Positions 8,831 through 21,324 are shown, counted from the stretch's first letter. The stretch: 64,000 nucleotides of DNA from Streptomyces phaeoluteigriseus (GCF_001896135.2 NZ_MPOH02000016.1:568077-632076); one strand, 5' to 3'. Translations and numbers: made by a program. The notes: a model not told the origin generated them from the letters alone.

Positions 8831-11800
8831 CGGGCCGGATGTCCTCCGCGAGGGTGATCTCCGCGGCGAAGTCGGTCTCCGGCACCGGTGCCGACGCCGG
8901 GTCCCCGCCGGGCAGCACCTCGGCGCACAGGTGGGCGGCGAGCTGACCGGGGGTGGGCCGGTCGAAGACGAGGCTGGCCGGCATCCGGCTGCCCACCGCC
9001 TCGCTCAGGCGGTTGCGGAGTTCGACGGAGGTGAGCGAGTCGAAGCCCAGTTCGGTGAAGCGATGGTCCACGCCGATGGCACCGGGGTCGGGGTGGCCGA
9101 GTACCGCGGCCACCTCGGCGCGGACCACGTCGAGGACGACGCGGAAGCGCTCCTCCTCGGAGCAGCCCTGAAGGAGGGTGGCCAGTGAGGCCGCGCCGAG
9201 GGCGCCGTCCTGTGCGCTGCGGCGCAGCGGGGTCCTGGCCAGGTCCGCGAAGAGCAGGGGGGCCCGGGTGGGGTGTTCGCGCAGGGTGGCCACGTCGACG
9301 GGGACGCCGACCAGGGTGGCGTGGCCGAGGCGCAGCGCGAGGTCCAGGGCGGCGGGGCCGCGGTCGGAGGCCACGAGGCCGAAGCCGGAGCGGACGATGC
9401 GGTCCACGTCCGCCTCGTCCAGACCGGCGGCCATCGTGCTCAGCTGCTCCCACAGGCCCCAGGCCACGGAGGTCGCGGGGAGTCCGTGGGCCTTGCGGTG
9501 CAGGGCCAGCGAGTCGAGGAAGGAGTTGGCGGCGGCGTAGTTGGCCTGGCCCGCGCTGCCGATCACCCCGGCGAGGGAGGAGAACAGCACGAACGCCGAG
9601 AGGTCGAGGTCCCGCGTGAGGTCGTGCAGATGCCAGGCGGCGTCGACCTTGGGGCGCAGCACGGCGTCGAGCCGTTCGGGGCTCAACGCGGTGACGAGGC
9701 CGTCGCTGAGCACACCCGCCGCGTGCACGACACCGGTCAGGGGCCGGTCGGCGGGGACGGCCGCGAGCAGTTCGGCGAGCGCTTGCCGGTCGGCGGTGTC
9801 GCAGGAGGCGATGGTGACCTGGGCGCCCAGTGCGGTGAGCGCGTCGCGCAGGTCGTCGGCACCGGGCGCGGCGGGGCCGCTGCGGCTGGTCAGCAGCAGG
9901 TGCCGTACGCCGTGTTCGACGACCAGGTGCCGGGCGAGCAGGGCGCCCAGGGTGCCGGTGCCGCCGGTGATCAGAACGGTTCCGTCCGGGTTCCAGGTGC
10001 CGCCGGGCAGGGTGTCGGCGGCCGGTTCGGTGACGCGTGCCACGCGCGGGACGAGGGCCCGCCCGGCGCGCAGGGCGGCTTGGGCCTGGCCTGAGCGTAC
10101 GAGGGCGGGCAGCGCCGCGCGGGAGGCCTCGTCCCCGTCGATGTCGACGAGGACGAACCGGCCCGGCGACTCCGCCTGCGCCGAGCGGAGCAGGCCCCAC
10201 ACGGCGCCGGCCGCGAGATCGGTGACGTCCTCGTCGCCGACCGCGACGGCGCCTCGGGTGACCAGAACCAGCGGCACGTTCTCCAGGCGGTCGTCGGCGA
10301 GCCAGCGCCGGACCAGTTCCAGGGCCCGGTGCGTGGCGTCGTACACGGCGCGCACGGGGTCACCGCCCGCGGGCGTGGCGTGCCAGGAGAGCACGGCGGC
10401 CGGGGGACGGGGCCCGGCGACGGCCGCGCGACGGCGTCCAGGTCCGCCGCCGGTGCCGCGTCGAAGCGGTCGGTGTCCAACTGCACCAGGGCGAGGGGCT
10501 CCTCGTCGGCGGTGAGCCGGAGGTGCCGCCAGCCGACGCGCAGCAGGTCGTCCTGTACACGGGCCGCGCCGCGGCCCAGTTCGGCGGGGGTGACGGCGCG
10601 CGCGGTGAGCGATTCGATCGTGGCCAGCGGCCGTCCTTGCTGGTCGGCGACGGTCACGGTCACGGCGTCCGGTCCCAGGGGGCGGATGCGTACCCGCAGG
10701 GCGGCGGCGCCGGTGGCGTGCAGGTGGAAGCCCCGCCAGCGGGTGGCGAGCCACGCCCCGGTCGCTCCGGCCGGGTCCAAGGCGAGCGGCAGCGGCCGCA
10801 GCGCGGCCTGGAGCAGTACGGGGTGGAGGGCGAAGTCCGTTGCCTGGCGCTGGAGTTCGTCGGGCAGCCGGACCTCCGCGTACACCTCGTCGCCGCGGCG
10901 CCAGACGGAGGTCGGGTGGCCGTCGCCGAGCCGCTCGTGGACGGCGTCCGGTGAGAGCGCACGGGCTCCGGCCGGCGGCCACTGGGTCAGCCCGTCGGCG
11001 CCGCCGGTGCCCTGCCGGCCGAGCCGGCCGGAGGCGATGCGCTGCCAGGTCACGTCGCCGCCGTCGGGCCGGGCGTGCACGGTGAAGGCGCGCGCGCCGG
11101 ACGGGTCCTCTTCGGCGACGGCGATCTGGATCTGTGTTCCCTGCCGTTCGGGGAGCACCAGGGGCTCGTGGACGGTGAGTTCGTCGACGGCGTCGAGGGC
11201 GAGTTCGTCGCCGGCCCGCACCGCCAGCTCCGCGAGCAGGGCGGGTGCCGCCACCGTCGCGCCGTGGAGGGTGTGTCCGGCCAGCCAGGGGTGGGTGCGC
11301 GCCGAGAGTCTGCCGGTGAGGAGGGTCTCGCCGGAGGCGGCCACGGCGACGGCCGCGCCGAGCAGCGGGTGGCCGGCCGCGGCCACCCCCAGGCGGCCCG
11401 GGTCGCCGGCGGTCACGGACGCCTCGTACCAGTGGCGCTCGCGCTGGAAGGCGTAGGTGGGCAGGGGTACGCGACGTACGTCGTGCCCGGCGAAGAGGGT
11501 GGGCCAGTCAACGGTTCCGCCGCCTACGTGCAGCTTGGCCAGCGAGGTCAGGAACTGCGTCATGCCCCCCGCCTCGCGTCGCAGGGTTCCGACGACGACG
11601 GGGCTGTCGAGACCGTCCTCCAGAACGGGTGCCAGCACCGGGTGGGGCCCGACCTCGACGAAGGTGTGGTGCCCGTGGCCGACCAGGACGCGGGTCGTCT
11701 CCTCGAACTCCACGGGCCGGCGCAGGTTCCGGTACCAGTACTCTGCGCCGAGTTCGGTGGTGTCCAGCGGGCCGGCGGTGACCGTGGAGTAGAAGGGCAC

Positions 11801-14800
11801 GGTGCCCTGCCGGGGGCGTATGGGCGCCAGGTCGTGCAGCAGCCGGTCGCGGATCTCCTCCACCTGGGCGGAGTGGGAGGCGTAGTCGGCGTGGAAGCGG
11901 CGGGTGCGGATGCCCTCGGCCTTGCACCCCTCGACGAACTTCTCCAACGCCTCGTGGTCGCCGGACACGACCGTGGACCCCGGACCGTTGACGACCGCGA
12001 TCGACAGCCGGTCGCCCCATCCCTCGATGCGGGCGGCCAGTTCGTCACGGGACAGGGCCACGGAGGCGATGCCGCCCCGGCCTTCGAGGACGCTGGTGAC
12101 CTGGCTGCGGATGGCCGCCACGCGCGCCGCGTCCTGGAGGGTCAGTCCGCCGCTGACGTAGGCCGCGGCGACCTCGCCCTGGGAGGATCCGACGACGGCC
12201 GCGGGCTCGACTCCGTGCGCACGCCACAGCGCGGCCAGGGACACGGCCACCGCGAAGGACACGGGCTGGATGACGTCGACCCGGTCGAGCGACGGGGCGC
12301 CGTCGGCCTGGCGCAGCACGTCCTCCAGGGACCAGTCCACGTAGGGCGCGAGCGCTTCGGCGCAGGCGTGGATCTGCGCGGCGAACACCTCGGAGCTGTC
12401 GAGGAGTTCGACGGCCATGCCGGGCCACTGGCCGCCCTGGCCGGGGAAGACGAAGACGGTCCTGCCGGGTTCGGCGACCCGTCCGGTGACCACGTGCGCC
12501 GAGTTCTCGCCGGTGCTCAGCGCACGCAGACCGGCGAGCACCTCGTCCTGTCCGGTGCCGATGACGGCGGCCCGATGGCCGAGCTGGGAGCGGCCGGTGG
12601 CCAGGGAGTAGGCCACGTCCCACGGCCGCACGTCGGCCGCGCCCTCCAGGTGGGACAGCAGCCTGCGGGCCTGGTCGCGCAGCGCCTCGGTGGATTTGGC
12701 GGACAGGACCCACGGCGGGGTGAGCGTGCCGTCGGCCGGCGCGGGCGGGACGGGTTCGTCGGTCTCGTCCGCCGCGGGGGCCTGCTCGATGATGACGTGC
12801 GCGTTGGTGCCGCTGGCACCGAACGCCGACACGGCGGCGCGGCGGGGGCGTCCGGTCTCGGGCCAGGGGCGGGCCTCGGTCAGCAGCTCCACCGCGCCCG
12901 CGTCCAACCCCCACAACCCCTCCGGCGACGACACCCCACCCGGATAACGGCACGCCATCCCCACGATCGCGATCGGCTCGTCCGCGGTGGCCCGGGCCTT
13001 GGTGCGCCCGGTCGCGGCCGGCTTCCCCTGCTCGACGACGCGTTCCAGAAGGTAGGTGGCCACGGCGCCCGGCGCGGGGTGGTCGAAGACGAGGGTGGCG
13101 GGCAGCCGCAGGCCGGTGGCCCGGGTCAGCTGGTTGCGCAGTTCGACGGCGGCCATGGAGTCGAAGCCGATGTCCTTGAAGGCCCGCTCCGGGGCGATGG
13201 CGCCGGCGCCCGTGTGTCCCAGGACGGCGGCGACCTTGTCCCGGACGAACGCGAGAACGGCTTCCTCGCGCGCGTCGGCGGGGAGCTGGGCGATACGGCG
13301 CGTCCAGTCGGACGCCGCCGCGGCGGTCGGCCGGGACCGCGCCGCGACCGGCCGCGTGCGCGGCGCGAGGTCGCGCAGGAGCGGGTGCGTCGCGTCGGCC
13401 GCCGTCCCCGCCGGCCGCAGGGGTACGAGGGCCAGCAGGGGGGTGTCGGCCGCCAGGGCGGCGTCGAACAGGGCCAGGCCGCGCTCGGGGGTGAGCGGGG
13501 TGATGCCGGCGCGCTCCCAGCGGGCCGTCTCGGCGTCGCCGAGGGTGGCGCCCATGCCGTGGGCGGTGTCCCACAGGCCCCAGGCCAGGGAGGTCGCGGG
13601 CAGGCCGCGGGCACGCCGGTGCTGTGCCAGAGCGTCCAGGAAGGTGTTGCCCGCCGCGTAGTTGGCCTGGCCGGCGGTGCCGAGGAGGCCGGTGACCGAG
13701 GAGAACATCACGAAGGCGCGCAGGTCGAGCCCCTCGGTGAGTTCGTGCAGGTGCGAGGCGGCGTCCGCCTTGGGCGCCAGGACGGCGTCCAGGCGCTCGG
13801 GCGTCAGCGACAGGACGGTCGCGTCGTCCAGGACGCCGGCGGTGTGCACCACGGCGGTCAGGGGCCGGTCCCGCGGGACGGATTCCAGGAGTGCCGCGAG
13901 GGCGGCGCGGTCGGTGACGTCGGCCGCGGCGATGCGAACCTCTGCGCCCAGGTCGGTCAGTTCGGCCACGAGTTCGCTCGCACCGGGTGCGTCGGGGCCG
14001 CGTCGTGCGGCCAGCAGGAGGTGACGGACGCCGTGTCCGGTGACCAGGTGGCGGGCGAGCAGCGCGCCGAGGGCACCGGTGCCGCCGGTGATCAGGACCG
14101 TGCCGTCCGGGTCGAGGCGGGTCGGGTCCGCGTCCGTGCCGGGGGCGGCCGGTCCGAGTCGGGGCACCCGCAACGTGCCCGCGCGCACGGCGACCTGGGG
14201 CTCGCCGCTGGCGAGGGCCGCGGCGAGCTGCTCGGCGGTGGCATCGGGGTCGAGGTCGACGAGGACCAGTCGGTCGGGGTGCTCGGACTGCGCGGCGCGC
14301 ACGAGGCCCCACACCGGGGCCGTGGCCAGGCCGGTGACGTCCTCGCCGGGCAGGACACCGATCGCCGAACGCGTCACCAGGGCCAGGCGCGCGTCGGCGA
14401 ACCTCTCGTCGGTCAGGAACTCCTGGACCATGCGCAGGGCGCGGTGCACGAAGACGTGCCCGCCGCCCTCGGGCGACGGCAGGTCGTGGAGGCGTACGAC
14501 GACGGTGTCGGCCGGTGCGACGGCGCCGAGGTCGTCGCCGGCCTCGACCCAGTCGGCGGGCGCCTGCCCGGGTGCCGGGGCGAGGACCGGCCACCGCACC
14601 TCGTACAGCGCGGAGTCGGTCGTGGTCGCGGGGGCGACCGCAGGGTTCCTGGTGACGGGGCGCAGCGTCAGGGCCGCGACGTCGGCCACCGGGGCGCCGG
14701 TGGGGTCGGTCAGGGAGAGGGCGAACGTGTCCGTGCCCTGGGGGCTGATGCGGACCCGCAGTTCGGTGGCGCCCGTCGCGTGCAGCGTGACCCCGGACCA

Positions 14801-17800
14801 GGCGAACGGCAGCCGGATCGCATCGTCGGGGCCGGCGGGCGCGGCACGCAGGACCAGAGGATGCAGGGCGGCGTCGAACAGGGCGGGGTGCAGGGCGAAG
14901 CGGTCGGCGCGGTCCTGGCCGGACTCGGGCAGCCGTATCTCGGCGTACAGGTCCTGGCCGTCGCGCCAGGCGGCCACCAGGCCCTGGAAGGCGGGACCGT
15001 AGCCGTAGCCCAGCCCCGCCAGACGGGGGTAGACGTCGGTGAGCGGTTCGGGTTCGGCCGTGGCGGGCGGCCAGGGCGCCGGATCGCCGGCCGCCGGTGC
15101 CGCGACGTCCTGCGGGGCGAGGGTGCCCGTGGCGTGCCGGGTCCACCGGCGGCGGGCGGCGTCGTCGGTGTCGGGGCCGGCGTGGACGGTGAAGGCCCTT
15201 CGGCCCGAGGCGTCGGGTGCGCCGACCGTCACCTGGACGCGGACGCTCTGGCCGGCGGCCAGCGGCAGCGGGGCCTGGAGCGTGAGGTCCTCGACGTGCG
15301 GTGCGTCCGTGACGTCGCCCGCGGCGACGGCGAGTTCCAGGAAGGCGGTGGCCGGCAGCAGGACGGTGCCGTCGATGGCGTGGTCGGCGAGCCACGGGTG
15401 ACTGTTCAGGGAGAGGAGGCTGGTGAGGACGGTGTCGTCGCTGTCGGCCAGTTCGACGACGGTGGTGAGCAGGGGGTGGTCGGCGGTGTCCAGGCCGAGG
15501 CCGCGCGCGTCCACGGGGGGCGTCGGGGGCCAGGCCAGAAGTGTTCCCGCTGGAACGGGTAGGTGGGCAGGTCGACAAGGCCCGCGCCGGGGAAGAGGCC
15601 GGCTGCGTCGAGCGGGGCACCGGCAGTGTGGGCGCGGGCGACGCCTTCGGCCAGGGTGAGGGTCTCGGGGCGGCCCGCGCGCAGCAGGGCGACGGCGGTC
15701 GTGCGGTCGCCGGTGTCACCGGTAACGCCCGTATCGCCGATGCCGCCGGTGCCGCCGCTGTCGCCCGTGTCACTGCTGTCGTCGAGGGCGCCGTGGACGA
15801 GCGCGGTGAGCACGGCGTCGGGGCCGAGTTCGACGAGGACGTCGGTGCCGAGGCGGGCCAGTTCCCGGGTGGCGTCCAGGAAGCGCACTCCGGCACGGAT
15901 CTGCCGGCTCCAGTAGTCCGGGGACGTCAGCTCGGCCGGGTCCGCGAGCCCGCCGGTCACGGTGGACACCAGGGGGACGGTGGCGGGCTGGAGGGCGAGG
16001 CCGGCGGCGATCTCGCGGAACTCGTCGAGGATGCCGTCCATGTGCGGCGAGTGGAACGCGTGGCTCACCTTCAGCTCGGTGGTCTTGCGTCCCCGTGCCC
16101 GCCAGATCTCGGCGACGGCCCGTGTGGTGTCGGCGTCGCCGGAGATCACCACGGAGCGCGGGCCGTTGACGGCGGCGACGGACACCGCGTCCTCGTGGCC
16201 GGCCAGCGTGGGGAGCACCTCCTCCTCGGCGGCCTGCACGGCGACCATGGCGCCGCCGGGGTGGGCGGAGGCCATCAGGCGGGCGCGGGCGGTCACGAGG
16301 GCGGCTGCGTCATCGAGGGTGAGCACCCCGGCCGCGTGGGCGGCGGCGAGTTCGCCGATGGAGTGACCGGCCACGAAGTCCGGCGTCATGCCGTGGTGGG
16401 CGAGGAGCCGGAACAGGGCGACCTCGAGGGCGAACAGGGCGGGCTGGGTGTAGGCGGTCCGATGCAGCAGGGCGGCGTCCGGGTCACCCTCGGCGGCGAA
16501 CATCACCGCGCGCAGGGGCCGTTCCAGGCGGTCGGCGAACGCGGCGCACACCTCGTCCAGCGCCTTGGCGAAGACGGGGTCGGCGGCGTACAGCTCGCGG
16601 CCCATGCCGTTGCGCTGGGCGCCCTGGCCGGTGAACAGGAAGGCGGTGCGGGTGGTGTCGGCGGCCCGGCCGGTGATCACGTTCGCCGTCGTGTCCCCGG
16701 CGGCCAGCGCCTCCAGGGCCGTCAGGCGCTCCTCGACCGTGTCGCCCAGCACGGCGGCCCGTTCCGCGAAGGCGGTGCGGGTGGCGGCCAGTGACCGGCC
16801 GACGGCGGTGGCGTCGGCGTCCGTGCCGAGCACGGCGCGCAGCCGTGCGGCCTGGGCGCGCAGCGCCGGCAGGTCGCGGGCGGACAGCAGCCAGGGGCCC
16901 GGGACGCCGGTGCGCGGGCCCGGCCTGGATTCGGTCACCGGCTCGGCGGCGGGGTCGTGTTCCAGGACGACGTGCGCGTTGGTGCCGCTGATCCCGAAGG
17001 AGGAGACGGCAGCCCGGCGTGGACGCCCGCCCGTGTCGGGCCAGGCCGTGGTGTCCGTGAGCAGGGAGACCGGGCCGGCGGACCAGTCCACGTGCGGGGT
17101 GGGCTCGTCCACGTGCAGTGTCCTGGGCAGGACGCCGTGCCGCATGGCCTGCACCATCTTGATGACCCCGCCGACACCGGCGGCGGCCTGGGTGTGTCCG
17201 ATGTTGGACTTCAGCGAGCCGAGGCGGAGCGGCGCGGAGGCGTCCCGGCCACTGCCGTAGGTGGCCATGATGGCCTCGGCCTCGATCGGGTCGCCGAGCC
17301 GGGTGCCGGTGCCGTGTGCCTCCACGGCGTCCACGTCGGTGGCGGTGAGGCGGGCGTCGGCCAGGGCCTGGCGGATGACGCGCTGCTGGGCCAGCCCGCT
17401 GGGCGCGGTCAGGCCGTTGCTCGCGCCGTCCTGGTTGACCGCGGAGCCCCGGATGACGGCGAGGACCTTGTGGCCGTGGCGGCGGGCGTCGGAGAGCCGC
17501 TCGATCAGCAGCATGCCCACGCCCTCGCTCCAGCCGGTGCCGTCGGCGGCGGCCGCGAAGGACTTGCAGCGTCCGTCGGGGGCCAGGCCGCGCTGGCGGG
17601 AGAACTCGACGAACATGCCGGGCGAGGACATGACGGTGGCGCCACGGCCAGGGCCAGGTTCGTCTCCCCGGCGCGCAGGGACCGGATCGCGAGATGCAGG
17701 GCGACCAGGGAGGAGGAGCAGGCCGTGTCGACCGTCATCGCCGGGCCGAGCAGACCGAGCTGGTAGGCGATGCGCCCGGACATCACACTGGACGTGCTGC

Positions 17801-20800
17801 CGGTGAGGACGTGGCCGTGGACGCTGTGCGGCGCGTCCTGCAGCCGGGGTCCGTACTCCAGCGCGGTCGCGCCGACGAAGACGCCGGTACGGGTGCCGTG
17901 CAGGGAGGCGGGCAGCACTCCGGCGCGTTCGACCGCCTCCCAGGAGGTCTCCAGCAGCAGCCGCTGCTGCGGGTCCATGGCCAGTGCCTCGCGGGGTGAG
18001 ATCCCGAAGAAGGCGGCGTCGAACTCCCCGGCGTCGTGCAGGAATCCGCCGTGGCGTACGGCGCTCCTGCCCTGCCGGCCGGGGTCGGGGTCGTACAGGT
18101 CGGCGTCCCAGCCCCGGTTGTCGGGGAAGGCGGTGACGGCGTCGGTCCCGTCGACGAGGAGCCGCCACAGGTCTTCCGGTGACGCGACGTCACCGGGGTA
18201 GCGGCAGGCCATGCCGATGATCGCGATGGGCTCGTCGCCCGCGGTGCCGGGTCCGTCGGAGCCCTCCTGCCCGGCGCCGAGGAGTTCGGCCGTGACGAAC
18301 TCGGCGAGGTCGGCGGGCGTGGGGTGGTCGAAGAGTGCTCCGGTGGGCAGCCGCAGGCCGGTGGCGGCGGCCAGGGAGGCGCGCAGTTCGGTGAGCATCA
18401 GGGAGCTGAAGCCCAGCTCGTTGAAGGCGGTGCGGGGGGCGAGGTGCTCGTCGGGCGCGTAGGCCAGTACGGACCTGATGTGGGCGTCGACGAGGTCGCG
18501 CACGGCGCGTGCGCGGTCGGCGGCGGGCAGGCCCGCCAGGTGTGCGCCCAGCTCGCCGCGCGGGCTCGGCCCGGCGCCGGCGTCCGTGTCCTGCGCACCG
18601 GCGAGGGCCTTCGGCGCCTCGGCGGGCGTGGACGGCCCGGCTGCCGGGGTGGGTGTGGTGCCGGCGCGCGCGGTGGTGTCGAACCAGTGGTGCCTGCGCT
18701 GGAAGGCGTAGGTGGGCAGGTCGACGCGGCGGGCGCCGTGCGCCTCGTACAGGGCGCCCCAGTCCACCTCCGCGCCGTGGACGAACGCCGTGGCCAGCGC
18801 GGTCAGCAGGCTCCGCGGTTCGGGCCGGTCGCGGCGCAGCACGGAGACGGCCGTGGCGGCGTTCGGGTCCTGGAGGCTGTCCTGGGTGAGCGCGGACAGG
18901 ACGCTGTCGGGCCCGACCTCGACGAAGGTGGTGACGCCCTTCGCCTCCAGCCGGCGGATGCCGTCGGCGAAGCGGACGGTCTGCCGGATGTGCCGGACCC
19001 AGTACCCCGGTGTGGTCAGGTCCCGCTCGTCGGCGGGCGCGCCGGTGACGTTGGAGACCACCGGGATGGCCGGGGCGCGGTAGGTGAGGCCGGAGATCGC
19101 CTCGTGGAACTCGTCGAGGACGTCGTCCATGTGCGGCGAGTGGAAGGCGTGGCTGACGGTGAGCCGCGTGGTCTTGCGGCCCTGCGCGCGCAGCCGCTCG
19201 GCGACGGCCTCGGCGGCCTCGGCGTCGCCGGAGATCACGGTGGAGTGGGGGGAGTTGACGGCGGCTACGGCCACCGCCCCCCCGGTGGTCCGCGAGCAGG
19301 GCCAAGACCTCGTCCTCCGTCGCCTGTACGGCGATCATCGCGCCGCCGGCCGCGGCGGACTGCATCAGGCGGGCGCGCGCGGTGATCAGGACGGCCGCGT
19401 CGGCCAGGTCCAGGACTCCGGCCACGTGGGCGGCCGTGACCTCACCCACGGAGTGGCCCGCGACGTAGTCCGGGCGGACGCCGAGGGACTCCAGGAGCCG
19501 GAAGAGGGCCACCTCCACGGCGAACAGGGCGGGTTGCGTCCGCGCGGTCTCGTCCAGGCCGTCGCCGGTGCGCACGGTGTCCGCCACCGGCCGGTCCAGA
19601 TACGGGTCGAGGGCGGCGGCCACCTCGTCGAACGCGGCCGCGTAGACGGGGAACGCCTCGTACAGCTCCTGTCCCATGCCGGCGTGCTGGGCGCCCTGCC
19701 CGGTGAACAGGACGGCCGTACGTCCCTCGCGGACGCTGCCGGTGACCACGGCGGGCGACGGGGAGTTCCCGGCGAGGGCGGCGGTGCCCGCGAGCAGGCC
19801 CGGTGCGTCGGGTGCGAGGACCACGGCGCGATGCCGCAGGACGGCCCGGGTACGGGCCAGGGACCAGCCCACGTCGACGGGTGAGGCCTTGGTGGCGGCC
19901 GGGGAGGTGCGCAGGCGGTCCGCCTGGGCGCGCAGGGCGGCCCGGTCGGCGCCCGAGATCACCCAGGGCAGCACGGGTGGCACCGTGCCGGCCCGGCGCA
20001 GTTCCGTGACGCTCGCCACGGGGTTCTCGGCGACGACCACGTGGCAGTTGGTGCCGCCCATGCCGAACGAGCTGACGCCGGCCACCAGGGGGCGCCCGGG
20101 GTGGGGCCAGGCGGTCAGTTCGCCCTGCACGCGCAGGCCCAGTTCGCCCAGGTTGATGGCGGGGTTGGGGGTCTCGAAGTTCAGGCTCGGCGGCAGCGCG
20201 CGATGGTGGATGCTCAGCAGGGTCTTGATGAGCCCGGCGATGCCCGCCGCGCCCTCCAGGTGCCCGATGTTGGTCTTCACCGAGCCGACGCGCAGGGTGT
20301 CGCCGGCCGGCCGGTCGGCACAGGCGCCGAGGGCCGCACCCAGCGCCGTCGCCTCGATGGGGTCACCGACGGGGGTACCGGTGCCGTGCAGTTCCACGTA
20401 CTGCACGTCCTCGACGTCGACGCCGGCACGTTCGCGGGCGGTCCTCAGGACCTGTTCCTGGGCGATCCGGCCCGGCACCGTCAGGTGGGTGGTGGCGCCG
20501 TCGTGGTTGACCGCGCTGCCGCGGATGACGCCGTAGATCCGGTCCCCGTCGGCCAGAGCCCGCCGCAGCGTCTTCAGTACGACGACACCGCCGCCCTCGC
20601 CGGGCACGAAGCCGTTGGCGCGCGCGTCGAAGGTGTACGTGGTCCCGTCCGGGGACAGCGCGCCGAACAACTGCTCGGCGATGGTGTGCTCGGCGAGCAG
20701 GTTGAGGTTCACCCCGGCGGCGAGCGCGGCGGTGGACTCGCCGCCGCGCAGGCTCTCGCAGGCCAGGTGCACGGCGACCAGTGAGGAGGACTGGGCGGAG

Positions 20801-21324
20801 TCCACGGTCATGCTGGGCCCGCGCAGCCCCAGGTGGTGGGAGACCCGGTTGGCGATCAGGCCGCGGTTGACGCCGGTCATGGTGTGCTGGGTGAGGGCCT
20901 CGGCGCCCTGCTGGTGGAGCAGGTTCGTGTAGTCGTCGCGCAGGGTCCCCACGAACACGGCGGTCCTGCTGTCCCGCAGGGACGCCGGCAGGGTCCCCGC
21001 GTCCTCCAGGGCCTCCCAGGCGAGTTCCAGGACGAGCCGCTGCTGCGGGTCCATGGCGGCGGCCTCGCGGGGCGAGACGCCGAAGAAGGCGGCGTCGAAG
21101 GCGCCCACGTCCGGCAGGAATCCGCCGCGCGTGATGGCGGGGGGCACGGCCGGGGCGAAGCGGTCCTCGGGTACGTCGCTGATGGCGCTGGTGCCGCTGC
21201 GCAGCAGTTCCCAGAACGCCGTGGCGGACGGGGCTCCGGGGAATCGGCAGGAGAGTCCCACGACGGCGATCGGCTCGTCGCGCTCGGGAGAGCCGTCAAC
21301 AACCGCCGGACCATGCTCGCTCAT
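7704..21324 (-). CDS. modular type I polyketide synthase: KSQ-AT-ACP / KS-AT-DH-KR-ACP / KS(truncated)-AT-DH(inactive)-KR-ACP-TD
   Basis: One gene of about 4,540 codons once four single-base breaks are allowed for: near 10424 (base missing), 15525 (missing), 17644 (missing) and in the C7 run 19277-19283 (one extra). After these corrections the length is an exact multiple of three and all domains run in one frame. Start ATG 21324 has GGAAG 6 bases upstream. Domains in order of translation are given in the module entries. Features: a decarboxylating KSQ loader, two malonyl-type ATs and one methylmalonyl-type AT, a terminal thioester reductase instead of a thioesterase, and an in-frame loss of most of the third KS near 12905. 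The released product should be an aldehyde that the aminotransferase at 21554-23143 converts to an amine. Automated callers would report it as five overlapping fragments in three frames. Confidence 0.9.
8900..12985 (-). other. PKS extension module 2: KS remnant, methylmalonyl-type AT, inactive DH, KR, ACP
   Basis: KS: only the first ~25 residues (EPIAIVGMACRYPGG...GLWGL) and the last ~45 (DAGAVELL...TNAHVIIEQ) are present, joined in frame near 12905; the Cys and both His are absent. AT about 11590-12470: YASHS motif, normally methylmalonyl-CoA; the nucleophile motif is GSSQG with Ser for the usual His. DH about 10600-11390: the HxxxG motif is HTLHG but the proline spacing is off by one and the catalytic Asp-x3-His pair is Gln/Arg (LLQAALRPL), so probably inactive. 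KR about 9450-9990 with GGTGTLG, LSD motif, NYAAAN. ACP about 8930-9170 with GFDSL. Frame break near 10424 lies between DH and KR. Confidence 0.85.
13040..18240 (-). other. PKS extension module 1: KS, malonyl-type AT, DH, KR, ACP
   Basis: KS about 16950-18238 with VDTACSSS (Cys codon at 17718-17720), EAHGTGT and KSNIGH, all intact; frame break near 17644. AT about 15600-16640 with GHSIGE and HAFHSPHM (malonyl type), followed by an odd repeat rich in Asp-Thr-Gly (about 15713-15780). DH about 14700-15500 with the full HAIDGTVLLP motif and Asp in FDAALHPL, predicted active; frame break near 15525. KR about 13530-14112 with GGTGALG, Tyr in NYAAGN and the LDD motif of B-type reductases. ACP about 13050-13270 with GFDSM. 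Prediction: a trans 2-butenoyl intermediate from an acetyl starter. Confidence 0.85.
18270..21324 (-). other. PKS loading module: KSQ, malonyl-type AT, ACP
   Basis: KS about 20020-21276: the active-site Cys is Gln (VDSAQSSS, codon CAG at 20791-20793), the KSQ mark of decarboxylating loading modules; EL-HGTGT and KTNIGH histidines are intact. AT about 18850-19722: nucleophile in GHSVGE and the selectivity motif HAFHSPHM near 19127-19155, which in this family goes with malonyl-CoA. The AT is broken by the extra base at 19277-19283. ACP about 18290-18520: pantetheine Ser in LGFSSLML. Prediction: malonyl-CoA is loaded and decarboxylated to an acetyl starter. Confidence 0.85.

Noticed and set aside
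11075..15562. 1,495-residue plus-strand open frame
   Set aside because: Exact antisense of the PKS; Gly/Arg/Gln-rich translation without domains, while the minus strand encodes DH, KR, ACP and AT domains.
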